From NCBI GenBank assembly GCA_016781725.1, contig JADDPU010000281.1:3935-16735 (forward strand): 12,801 nt of DNA. The letters are read 5' to 3'. This DNA is from Rubrobacter sp. (lineage in GTDB: Bacteria; Actinomycetota; Rubrobacteria; Rubrobacterales; Rubrobacteraceae). Position 1 is the first letter of the stretch, and every line of letters begins with the position of its first letter. The translations under genes and the position numbers were made by a program. This document shows, one piece after another, positions 7,070-12,801 of this stretch. Under the pieces are notes generated by a model. It was given only the letters and a program-made list of their open reading frames with translations, did no database searches and had not been told where the DNA came from.

Positions 7070-7211
7070 GGCTACAGGTTTCAGGAAGTTACCGGAGGGT
7101 CCGCAAAGCCAACGGGGCCTCCACCGCAGCCCCGAGTATCACCTACGTCATGCGCTGCCGACGCCGGCCGACCAAGGAAAAACTGACGGCTGATACCTGA
7201 AACCTGATGCC
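7070..7211. repeat. 142-bp intergenic element with 16-bp imperfect inverted ends
   Basis: The left end GGCTACAGGTTTCAGG (7070-7085) and the reverse complement of the right end (7196-7211, read as GGCATCAGGTTTCAGG) agree at 14 of 16 bases, including an 11-bp perfect core. The left end begins directly after the moeA stop. The inside has no credible reading frame. The form recalls a MITE or REP-like palindromic unit; no target duplication is obvious at the flanks. Whether it is repeated elsewhere in the genome cannot be seen here. Confidence 0.5.
7183..7210 (+). repeat. Four tandem CTGANNC-type heptamers
   Basis: CTGACGG, CTGATAC, CTGAAAC and CTGATGC follow each other without gaps at 7183, 7190, 7197 and 7204. 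Two more heptamers of the same kind (CTGAAAC, CTGTAGC) lie at 7071-7084 on the opposite strand. They make up the inverted ends of the surrounding element. Confidence 0.65.
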
Positions 7212-7239
7212 TCTTTCACCGTTGGAAGCAGACCGCCGG

Positions 7240-7248
7240 TGGTAAAAT
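7240..7248 (+). promoter_or_regulatory. Extended -10 promoter (TGGTAAAAT) of the HhH gene, probably leaderless
   Basis: TGG followed by TAAAAT (7243-7248) is an extended -10 element. A TTGGAA at 7222-7227 could be a -35 box, with a short 15-bp spacer. Only 9 bases separate the -10 box from ATG 7258 and there is no Shine-Dalgarno, so transcription should start at or within a few bases of the ATG. Leaderless messages are common in Actinobacteria. Confidence 0.6.
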
Positions 7249-7257
7249 AAGATCCCA

Positions 7258-8283
7258 ATGTTTGAGTCTGGTCTCGAGGACAACGTCTTCCGCAGGCGGT
7301 TGATGAAGGAGGTGGCGCCGGGGGTCCCGGTGCACTTCTCGTTCTACTCTCCTTCCGTGAAGGTTCAGGTTATGTACCCGGCCGAGCACTTGCCGGGGGC
7401 GAACGGCCGCTACATAGGGGACGCCGTGACCATCGAGTTCGTACCGGAGGACGCGTCGGCCGTCGAGCGGGTGCGGGAGTACGTCTGGCACTGGGAGAAC
7501 CACAACGCCTTCACGGCGGTGCGCAAGATCAACCACCTCAGGCGCGGCGTCTGCCCGACGAGCGTGCAGGGGATGCTCGAGCTCGTGCGCGGCGTGGACC
7601 GGCGGGCCGCCTCGAAGGTCGCCGAGGCGGCTGACGCCGAAGAGCTGCTGGCCCTCGTGGACGAGGGGGACATCAAGACGTTGGGGCGGTTGCCGGGCAT
7701 GGGCGAGAAGCGGGCCCGCGCCGTCGTCGAGTTCTACGAGAACGAGAGGAGCGAGAGGCGCTTTCTCTACGCAGCCAACCGCAACGACCGCTTCCGGGGC
7801 CAGCCGGTCGTCACGGAGCTCGACCTCGGACGGGACCTCGAGGATCAGGTTTGGGACCACGCAGGGCGGGCGCGGCGGCTAGGGGACCCGGATCCGCTCG
7901 GGCCGAACGAGCCGCCGGGCCACACTACCGTCCGCAACGCCAACCTTCTGCACCCGCTCCCGATGACGCCCTCGCTCATGAGCCGCGGCGTCTACTACCA
8001 GGAGCAGATCGAGCACTTCGCCGACACGCTGAGGCGCGTCCTCGTCGAGGGCGAGAGGCTCGCCGGGGTCGAGGCCTTGCGCATCCAGCGCGGCAAGATC
8101 TTCCACACCACGAAGATGCCGGGCGTGGGCATGAAGACGCGCGCGAGGGTCCTGGCTAGCGGTTTGCTCGACACCGAGTACACCTACGAGAACCTCGTCG
8201 TCATCCCCGGCATCACGGAGGCGCAGGCCCTGACCATCGCCGAGGCGGCGCGGGCCGCGCGGACGGAGGTCCGTGTCGTCTAG
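7258..8283 (+). CDS. Helix-hairpin-helix protein of unknown function
   Basis: This 341-residue protein is not one I recognise as a named family. The N-terminal 100 residues look like a mixed alpha/beta domain without known motifs. Helix-hairpin-helix (HhH) elements, which bind DNA backbone non-specifically, are visible: IKTLGRLPGMGEKRARAVVEF at 139-159 is clear, FHTTKMPGVGMKTRARVL at 282-299 is good, and LVVIPGITEAQALTIAEAA at 313-331 is good. A weaker copy (LVRGVDRRAASKVAEA) lies at about 109-124. They can be read as two paired (HhH)2 modules, at about 107-160 and 280-333, joined by a charged linker. ATG 7258 has no ribosome binding site but sits just behind a -10 box, pointing to leaderless expression. 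The 3' end overlaps the start of the exonuclease/GIY-YIG fusion by 11 bases, so the two products are probably made together. A DNA-structure recognition role in repair is the best inference. Confidence 0.75.
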   Translation: MFESGLEDNVFRRRLMKEVAPGVPVHFSFYSPSVKVQVMYPAEHLPGANGRYIGDAVTIEFVPEDASAVERVREYVWHWENHNAFTAVRKINHLRRGVCPTSVQGMLELVRGVDRRAASKVAEAADAEELLALVDEGDIKTLGRLPGMGEKRARAVVEFYENERSERRFLYAANRNDRFRGQPVVTELDLGRDLEDQVWDHAGRARRLGDPDPLGPNEPPGHTTVRNANLLHPLPMTPSLMSRGVYYQEQIEHFADTLRRVLVEGERLAGVEALRIQRGKIFHTTKMPGVGMKTRARVLASGLLDTEYTYENLVVIPGITEAQALTIAEAARAARTEVRVV

Positions 8284-10072
8284 CCTCTACGGCTTCGTAA
8301 AGGATCGCGAGCCGGTAAGCCCGGAGGAGGTCGCCTCCGAGTTTCTCGCCCTGGCCCGCTCGAACGGTGACTCTCGCGCGATCGTGGAGGACCTCGTCGG
8401 CGACGACCCGCGGTTCGCCTGGGAAGAGGAGGTCCTTCGGACCGTCGACCCCGCCTCGCTCGCCCTGGAGGAGGCCCCCTACGTCGTCTTCGACGTGGAG
8501 ACGACGGGACCTGCGGCGGGGAAGGGGGGCGCCATCACGGAGTTCGGCGCCCTGAAGCTAGTGCGCGGGGAGGTCGTGGAGGAGTTCTCGACGCTCGTCA
8601 ACCCGGGGCGGCCCATAGACCCTTTCGTCGTGCGCCTCACCGGCATAACCGACCGCATGGTCTCGGGCGCCCCTTACGTCTCGGAGGTGATGCCGCGCTT
8701 CGAGAGGTTCGTCGAGGGCTCGGTGCTCGTCGGGCACAACGTCCACTTCGACTGCTCGTTCGTGACGGCAGCCCGGGGCGGGGCGGCCCTCCCCAACCCG
8801 GTTCTCGACACCCTGAAGCTCTCGCGGTGTTTGGTGCCGGGCCTCGGGCGCTACCGCCTCAGCTCGCTCGTCGGGCACTTCGGGGTGCGCCAGGCGCCTA
8901 ACCACCGCGCCCTCTCAGACGCGGCCGCCACGGCAGGGGTCTTCTTGAGGCTGCTTAAGCTCCTGAGGTCCGCGGGTATCAAGAGCGTCGGGGAGGCGGC
9001 GACGCTCAAAGGCGGCAGGGGCCGCATCAAGCCCCAGAAGCAGCACCTCGCCTCTGGAGTCCCCACGACACCGGGCGTCTACTACTTCGTGGACAAGCAC
9101 GGCACCGTTCTCTACGTCGGCAAGGCGAAGGACCTCAAGGCGCGGGTCAGGACCTACTTCAACGGGGGGGATGGGCGGCGCAAGATCGGCCGCCTGGTCG
9201 AGGAGGTCGCCGAGGTGCGCGTGAGGGAGACCGAGAGCGAGCTGCACGCCCTGATCCTCGAGGCCAGGGAGATAAAGCGTCTGCTGCCACGCTACAACTC
9301 CGCGGGCCGCGACGACAGGGCTAGCTGGTTTATACGGCTCGACACCAACGAGCCTTACCCGGTCCCCGGGCGCGTCTCCACCAACGCGCCGGAGGCCGGC
9401 GTCGTCCACCTCGGGCCTTACCGGAGCGCAGGCGTCCTCGATACCTGCATCGAGGCCCTCGGGAGGATCTTCCCGCTCAGGAGGTGCGACGGGCACGGGG
9501 GGGCCTGCTTCTACGGCCAGATGGGCCGCTGCGCGCCGTGCGTCGGCATGGACGAGCGGGAGTACAGGAGCGGGGTGGTCGACGAGATCGTGGCGCTGCT
9601 TCGCGGCGAGGGCGGCGAGCAGCATTTGAGGGCGCTGGTGCGGGAGCGGGAGCGGCTCGCCCGCGGGCTCGAGTTCGAGGCCGCGGCGCGCCTGCGGGAC
9701 CTGATCTCGGGCATAGAGCGCGTGCGGCTCGCGAGGGCCGTGGTGAGCGCCGAGGGGGTGCAGGCCGTCGTCGCCCCTTCGACCGAGCCGGGCGTGATCG
9801 AGGTCTTTATCCTCCACGGGGGCCGGTTGGTAGCCCACCGCGGCTTCGAGCCCGGCGATACGGCGGGCCTCGCGGGTTTCGCCGACGAGGTCCTGGCACG
9901 CCAGGAGGGGCCAGGCAAAGAAGGCTCCAACGAGGCGCGAATAGTCGCGGCTTACCTCAGGCGGCGCTCCACCGTGGTCGAGGCGGTTCGCCTGCGGGAG
10001 GCGCGGAACCTCTTGGAGGCGGTCAGAAGGGTCTCCGATGCCGCCGAAGACGAGGCTACCAGGTCCGCTTAA
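8273..10072 (+). CDS. DEDDh exonuclease / UvrC-like GIY-YIG nuclease fusion
   Basis: This 599-residue protein joins two nuclease domains. An N-terminal extension is followed by a DnaQ-like 3'-5' exonuclease (about 68-230) with DVETTG (D74, E76), HNVHFD (D160) and NHRALSD (H211, D216), a complete DEDDh set. A UvrC/Cho-type GIY-YIG nuclease starts at GVYYF (268-272), with LYVGKAKDL and R291 in the catalytic-Arg position, and LILEAREIKR holds the expected Glu. Cysteines 405, 412, 420 and 423 sit where UvrC carries its [4Fe-4S] cluster. A UVR (UvrB-binding) motif, RGLEFEAAARLRDLI, follows at about 460-480. The UvrC RNase H-like C-terminal nuclease and HhH domain are absent. This fusion is known in Actinobacteria but its role is unsettled; repair or lesion processing with UvrB is inferred. 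GTG 8273 has GGAGG with only 3 bases of spacing and overlaps the HhH gene by 11 bases. Confidence 0.88.
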   Translation: MSSSLYGFVKDREPVSPEEVASEFLALARSNGDSRAIVEDLVGDDPRFAWEEEVLRTVDPASLALEEAPYVVFDVETTGPAAGKGGAITEFGALKLVRGEVVEEFSTLVNPGRPIDPFVVRLTGITDRMVSGAPYVSEVMPRFERFVEGSVLVGHNVHFDCSFVTAARGGAALPNPVLDTLKLSRCLVPGLGRYRLSSLVGHFGVRQAPNHRALSDAAATAGVFLRLLKLLRSAGIKSVGEAATLKGGRGRIKPQKQHLASGVPTTPGVYYFVDKHGTVLYVGKAKDLKARVRTYFNGGDGRRKIGRLVEEVAEVRVRETESELHALILEAREIKRLLPRYNSAGRDDRASWFIRLDTNEPYPVPGRVSTNAPEAGVVHLGPYRSAGVLDTCIEALGRIFPLRRCDGHGGACFYGQMGRCAPCVGMDEREYRSGVVDEIVALLRGEGGEQHLRALVRERERLARGLEFEAAARLRDLISGIERVRLARAVVSAEGVQAVVAPSTEPGVIEVFILHGGRLVAHRGFEPGDTAGLAGFADEVLARQEGPGKEGSNEARIVAAYLRRRSTVVEAVRLREARNLLEAVRRVSDAAEDEATRSA

Positions 10073-10114
10073 CCGGCGAGTGACCCTCCAGTACGGTGGG
10101 CCTTGCGCTCATCA

Positions 10115-10123
10115 TGCTAAAAT
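10115..10123 (+). promoter_or_regulatory. Extended -10 promoter (TGCTAAAAT) of the two-component operon
   Basis: TGC followed by TAAAAT (10118-10123) is an extended -10 element about 50 bases before the response regulator ATG. No clear -35 box is seen. The following bases (AATCCCAA) closely match those after the -10 box at 7243. A short dyad, ATGCT at 10114-10118 with AGCAT at 10131-10135, overlaps the box and could be an operator. Confidence 0.55.
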
Positions 10124-10173
10124 AATCCCAAGCATATCGTCGGGTTCAGGTTGAGCGGAGAGGGTCCTAGAGG

Positions 10174-10872
10174 ATGGTTCAGGGTTTACAGGGCATGACC
10201 CGCAAGATCCTTCTGGTGGACGACGAGCCGTCGCTCCAGAAGATGCTCACCCACGCCCTCGAGCGCGAGGGGTTCCAGGTCCAGGTAGTGGGGGACGGCG
10301 AGGCCGCGCTCGACGCGTTCAAGACCTTCGAGCCGCACCTGATCGTGCTCGACATCATGCTCCCCAAGCTCGACGGCACCGAGGTCATCAGGAGGATCCG
10401 GACGCAGAGCGACGTGCCCGTCATCATGCTGACGGCGCGGGACGACGAGATAGACAGGGTCGTCGGGCTCGAGCTCGGGGCCGACGACTACGTTACCAAG
10501 CCGTTCGCCGTGAGGGAGCTCGTCGCGCGGGTGCGCGCGATCATGCGCCGGGCGGCGGTCCCTGCGGGCCAGCGCCCGGACGAGCTCACCTACGACAGGC
10601 TCAGGATCAACCTCCCGAGCCGCCGGGTCTCCGTGGACGGCGAGGAGGCGGACCTCACCTACACGGAGTTCGAGCTGCTCGTGACCCTAGCGTCGAGCCC
10701 GGGACGGGTGTTCTCGCGCAGCGCGCTCCTGCGCAGGGTGTGGGGCGACGAGTTCCGCGACGAGCGAACCGTCGACGTCCACATCCGCCACCTCCGCGAG
10801 AAGATCGAACGCGACCCTCGAAACCCCGAGTTTATCCACACCGCGCGGGGTGTCGGGTATGTTTTCCGCTAA
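10174..10872 (+). CDS. OmpR/PhoB-family response regulator
   Basis: This 232-residue regulator has an N-terminal receiver domain with acidic residues D16 and D17 (LLVDDEPS), phospho-acceptor D60 (LIVLDIMLP), switch T87 (MLTARDD) and K109 (YVTKPF). A C-terminal winged helix follows (LTYTEFELLVTLASSPGRVF, then RTVDVHIRHLREKI and TARGVGYVFR). All signalling residues are intact. ATG 10174 is preferred because GGAGAGGG lies 9 bases upstream. ATG 10195, seven codons later and nearer to the conserved core, is possible but has a poor binding site. The stop overlaps the kinase start at 10859, so the pair is translationally coupled. The layout is like PhoP/PhoR, RegX3/SenX3 or WalR/WalK pairs, but no pho, cell-wall or transport genes adjoin, so no specific name is given. 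The structured RNA downstream is one possible target. Confidence 0.93.
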   Translation: MVQGLQGMTRKILLVDDEPSLQKMLTHALEREGFQVQVVGDGEAALDAFKTFEPHLIVLDIMLPKLDGTEVIRRIRTQSDVPVIMLTARDDEIDRVVGLELGADDYVTKPFAVRELVARVRAIMRRAAVPAGQRPDELTYDRLRINLPSRRVSVDGEEADLTYTEFELLVTLASSPGRVFSRSALLRRVWGDEFRDERTVDVHIRHLREKIERDPRNPEFIHTARGVGYVFR

Positions 10873-12691
10873 GAAGAGACTCTCCTGGAAGAGGTTCGGG
10901 CCCGACCCCTGGCGTAAGGGCAGGGGCCTGCTCTCCTCGAAGACGGGGCAAGGGTTCAGGCCCCGCGTCAGCATGCGCGTGTGGCTCACGGCGCTCTTCG
11001 TCCTGGTCACGGCCTTCGCGGCGGTGACGGCCTACGAGATCGTACGCCCCATCATGGAGAAATCCCTGAACCAGGCGAGCAGGTCCGCCTTCAGGGAGGT
11101 GGGGGACCAGTTCGAGAACCAGTTGCGAAAGTTGGAGCGGCGGGGCGAGGACCCTTCCTTGCAGACCTTCAGGGCCTTCGCCTCGACCCGCGGCCTGCAA
11201 TGGGGGATAGTCCGGGTCGAGGATGGCAAGATAACCAACGGCAACCTGGAAGATTTCTGGCCAGGCGTGGTGGAGGAGGCCGTCGCCGAGGAGGAGCCGA
11301 GAGAGAAGATCGCGCCCGCCCCCTCCGGGGCCCACGAGGGAGAGCGCCAGGCCACCTACGCCTACCCGATAAAGGTCGGCGGCGAGACGCGGGCCGTCGT
11401 CTTCAACAAGTTCTTCACCAGGAGCGACATCGAGAACGTGGAGGCTGCGCTGGGCAAGATAGAGCGCCTGGCCATACTCGCCGGCGTCCTCGCCCTGCTC
11501 ATCGCGGGGTTCGCCGGGTACTTCGCGGCGGTCTTGATCTCCCGCCGCGTCAGCCGCCTCGGGCTGGCCGCCGAGAGGCTGGCCGCGGGGAACTTCGACG
11601 AGCGAATAGGGACCCGCATCGAGGACGAGGTCGGCTCTCTTGGCGCCACGTTCAACGCGATGGCCGTCTCGTTGAAGGGGGCGTTCGACCAGATCAAGCA
11701 GGAGAAAGAACGCGGTAGCGCCATCCTCGACGGCATGACCGACGCGGTCGTCGGCGTGGACAAGGACCTGAACGCGGTCTTCCTCAACCCCCAGGCCCGC
11801 AAGCTCCTCGAGTCCTCGGACCGCGCCTTCCACAACCGCCTGCAGGAGGTGCTCGCCAAGACCCGCTACAGCGGCCCCGTGACCGAGCCCGAGGCCGAGA
11901 CCGGAGAGAGGATCATCGAGATCCGGGCCGCCCCCTTGGAGGACGGGGCGCTCGCTATCCTGCGCGACGTTACCGAAGAGCGCCGCATGCAGCGCGTGAA
12001 GGCCGAGTTCATAGCCAACGCCTCCCACGAGCTCAAGACGCCCCTGACCGCCCTCTCTGGCTACCTCGAGATGCTCGAGGACGAGGAGGACGAGGAGGTA
12101 AGGGCGGAGTTCCTGAACGACATGCGCTCCCAGACCGAGCGCCTGCAGAACCTGGCCCGCACCCTGCTCGACCTCAGCCGCCTGGACGCGAACGCCGTAA
12201 CCTTCAGGATCGAGGAGGTCGACCTCGAAGAGCTCCTCTACGGCCTGCGCCGAGACTTCGGCTACACGGGTCGCCCGCTGAATATCCGCGTGGAGGAGGA
12301 CGTGCCGCTGGTTGAGACGGACCCGACCCAACTCCACAGGACGCTCGCCATCCTCGTGGACAACGCCCTCAAGTACTCAGAAGAGGATTACCCAGTGGAC
12401 CTCGCGCTCTCCCGCGAGGACGGGCACGCCGTTATCAGCGTCGCCGACCGCGGCTGCGGCATCCCCGAGGCCGAGATACCGCACATCTTCGACCGCTTCT
12501 ACCGCGCCCAGGGCTCCTCCCGGGCCGACGGCACGGGCCTCGGCCTCGCCCTCGCTCACGAGATCACCGACCACCTCGGGGGCGAGATCCGGGTCCACAG
12601 CCGCCCCGACGAAGGGAGCACCTTCTCCGTCTCCCTTCCCCTGGAACCCGACCCCCCGGCCACCAACGGCAACCGTCCCAAATCTTCTTAG
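10859..12691 (+). CDS. Sensor histidine kinase (two TM, HAMP, PAS, HisKA, HATPase)
   Basis: This 610-residue membrane kinase partners the overlapping response regulator. A basic cytoplasmic leader of about 40 residues precedes TM1 (about 41-59, WLTALFVLVTAFAAVTAY). An extracytoplasmic sensor region of about 140 residues without known motifs follows. TM2 is at about 205-228 (AILAGVLALLIAGFAGYFAA), and then come HAMP (LGLAAERLAAGNFDERI), PAS (ILDGMTDAVVGVDKDLNAVF), HisKA with H390 in FIANASHELKTPLTALSGY, and HATPase with N502 (LVDNALKYS), DRGCGIP, FDRFYRA and GTGLGLALA. This is the PhoR/WalK/PnpS order. ATG 10859 is chosen (GCGGGG 8 bases upstream). GTG 10850 is too close to that site, and ATG 10973, just before TM1, would remove the unusual long leader. 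The sensed signal cannot be told from sequence. Confidence 0.93.
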   Translation: MFSAKKRLSWKRFGPDPWRKGRGLLSSKTGQGFRPRVSMRVWLTALFVLVTAFAAVTAYEIVRPIMEKSLNQASRSAFREVGDQFENQLRKLERRGEDPSLQTFRAFASTRGLQWGIVRVEDGKITNGNLEDFWPGVVEEAVAEEEPREKIAPAPSGAHEGERQATYAYPIKVGGETRAVVFNKFFTRSDIENVEAALGKIERLAILAGVLALLIAGFAGYFAAVLISRRVSRLGLAAERLAAGNFDERIGTRIEDEVGSLGATFNAMAVSLKGAFDQIKQEKERGSAILDGMTDAVVGVDKDLNAVFLNPQARKLLESSDRAFHNRLQEVLAKTRYSGPVTEPEAETGERIIEIRAAPLEDGALAILRDVTEERRMQRVKAEFIANASHELKTPLTALSGYLEMLEDEEDEEVRAEFLNDMRSQTERLQNLARTLLDLSRLDANAVTFRIEEVDLEELLYGLRRDFGYTGRPLNIRVEEDVPLVETDPTQLHRTLAILVDNALKYSEEDYPVDLALSREDGHAVISVADRGCGIPEAEIPHIFDRFYRAQGSSRADGTGLGLALAHEITDHLGGEIRVHSRPDEGSTFSVSLPLEPDPPATNGNRPKSS

Positions 12692-12703
12692 GTTCTACCT
12701 GAG
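12687..12703 (+). terminator. Weak hairpin at the histidine kinase stop
   Basis: CTTAGGT (12687-12693), loop TCT, ACCTGAG (12697-12703) forms a 7-bp stem with one wobble pair, overlapping the TAG stop. Only a broken T-rich stretch follows, so any termination would be weak. Confidence 0.25.
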
Positions 12704-12710
12704 GTTTAGC

Positions 12711-12739
12711 TTACGCTTTAGCGGCTTTAGAGGTAGAAT
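12711..12739 (+). promoter_or_regulatory. Promoter TTACGC-N17-TAGAAT of a small RNA
   Basis: A -35-like TTACGC (12711-12716) and a -10 TAGAAT (12734-12739) are separated by exactly 17 bp. Six bases after the -10 box lies G12746, which is also the first base of a long hairpin, so the promoter and the RNA 5' end agree. The region is clearly more A/T-rich than the genes around it. Confidence 0.75.
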
Positions 12740-12745
12740 AACGGT

Positions 12746-12801
12746 GGGGCAGCGCAAAGTCCGTAGATTCTCCCCCCTCCCTACGGGCCTTGCTGCCCCT
12801 C
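12746..12801 (+). ncRNA. 6C-like small RNA, 5' part (continues past the window)
   Basis: The predicted transcript starts with GGGGCAGC (12746-12753), which pairs with GCTGCCCC (12792-12799). Inside are AAG/CTT and a second stem CCGTAG (12761-12766) with CTACGG (12781-12786), closing a 14-base loop that contains six consecutive Cs (12772-12777). The actinobacterial 6C RNA is defined by stem-loops with at least six Cs in the loop, and has two of them; the second would lie beyond base 12801. In mycobacteria and streptomycetes 6C RNAs act as trans-acting regulators through the C-rich loops. Bulges are GCA (12754-12756) and C12788. No open reading frame is present. A simple terminator is unlikely because the stem begins at a promoter start site and follows no gene end directly. 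Identification rests on the C6 loop and recalled family description. Confidence 0.6.

Noticed and set aside
7094..7121. GGAGG...CCTCC pair as moeA terminator
   Set aside because: Only 5 bp, a large loop and no T tract; it lies inside the larger inverted-repeat element.
10143..10154. GGTTCAGGTTGA as a Pho-box-like direct repeat before the response regulator
   Set aside because: The repeat period is 6 bases, not about 11, and only four to five bases are shared; it is too weak to call.
10832..12337. 501-residue open frame on the - strand across the histidine kinase
   Set aside because: It is a shadow of the kinase gene: low-complexity, compositionally odd translation and no family similarity, while the + frame has all kinase motifs.
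12746..12801. tmRNA, SRP RNA or 6S RNA as identity of the terminal RNA
   Set aside because: The tmRNA 5' tRNA-like end, the SRP GNAR-loop core and the long 6S bubble structure are all missing; the C6 hairpin loop fits 6C better.
1..12801. CRISPR arrays, tRNA or rRNA genes, insertion-sequence transposases, phage genes
   Set aside because: None were found: no regular spaced repeats, no cloverleaf or rRNA core sequences, and no transposase or integrase motifs on either strand.

Overview
The window is dense, high-GC bacterial DNA with every recognisable gene on the + strand. It reads as an actinobacterium, most likely of the Rubrobacter lineage. The reasons are a DEDDh exonuclease/GIY-YIG fusion gene that is typical of Actinobacteria, a 6C-like small RNA at the right edge (6C RNAs are actinobacterial), and frequent AGG and ATA codons in otherwise strongly G/C-ending genes. 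The genus is an inference from style and gene content; no marker gene is present.

Region 1 (1-5660) starts with the 3' part of a GrpB-family gene. It is followed by a tightly packed five-gene catabolic operon: a four-carbon acid sugar kinase (DUF1537), a PdxA2-type dehydrogenase/decarboxylase, an alpha/beta hydrolase with an Asp nucleophile, a LarA-superfamily (nickel-pincer) racemase/epimerase homologue, and a metal-dependent cyclase-family hydrolase. The kinase plus PdxA2 pair is the known last part of tetronate (threonate/erythronate) breakdown to dihydroxyacetone phosphate. The unusual part is the LarA-like enzyme in the place where a stereochemical adjustment would be needed. It suggests a one-step, redox-neutral C2 epimerisation (for example D-erythronate to D-threonate) feeding the kinase, with the two hydrolases as possible lactonases.

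Region 2 (5661-7257) holds moeA, flanked by two short non-coding stretches. The upstream one carries a large inverted repeat and a hairpin next to the moeA ribosome binding site. The downstream one is a 142-bp element bounded by 16-bp imperfect inverted repeats built from CTGANNC-like heptamers.

Region 3 (7258-10072) is a two-gene DNA-repair-like unit. An uncharacterised protein with several helix-hairpin-helix motifs has a start that looks leaderless. It overlaps by 11 bp a fusion of DEDDh exonuclease, UvrC-like GIY-YIG nuclease, four-cysteine motif and UVR motif. The fusion lacks the C-terminal UvrC half that normally carries the HhH domain, so the partner may supply it in trans.

Region 4 (10073-12801) is an overlapping OmpR/PhoB-type response regulator and a two-TM, HAMP-PAS histidine kinase. 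After it comes a clear promoter (TTACGC-N17-TAGAAT) that starts a structured RNA with a C6 loop, a likely 6C sRNA cut by the window end. Direct TTTAG repeats lie over that promoter.
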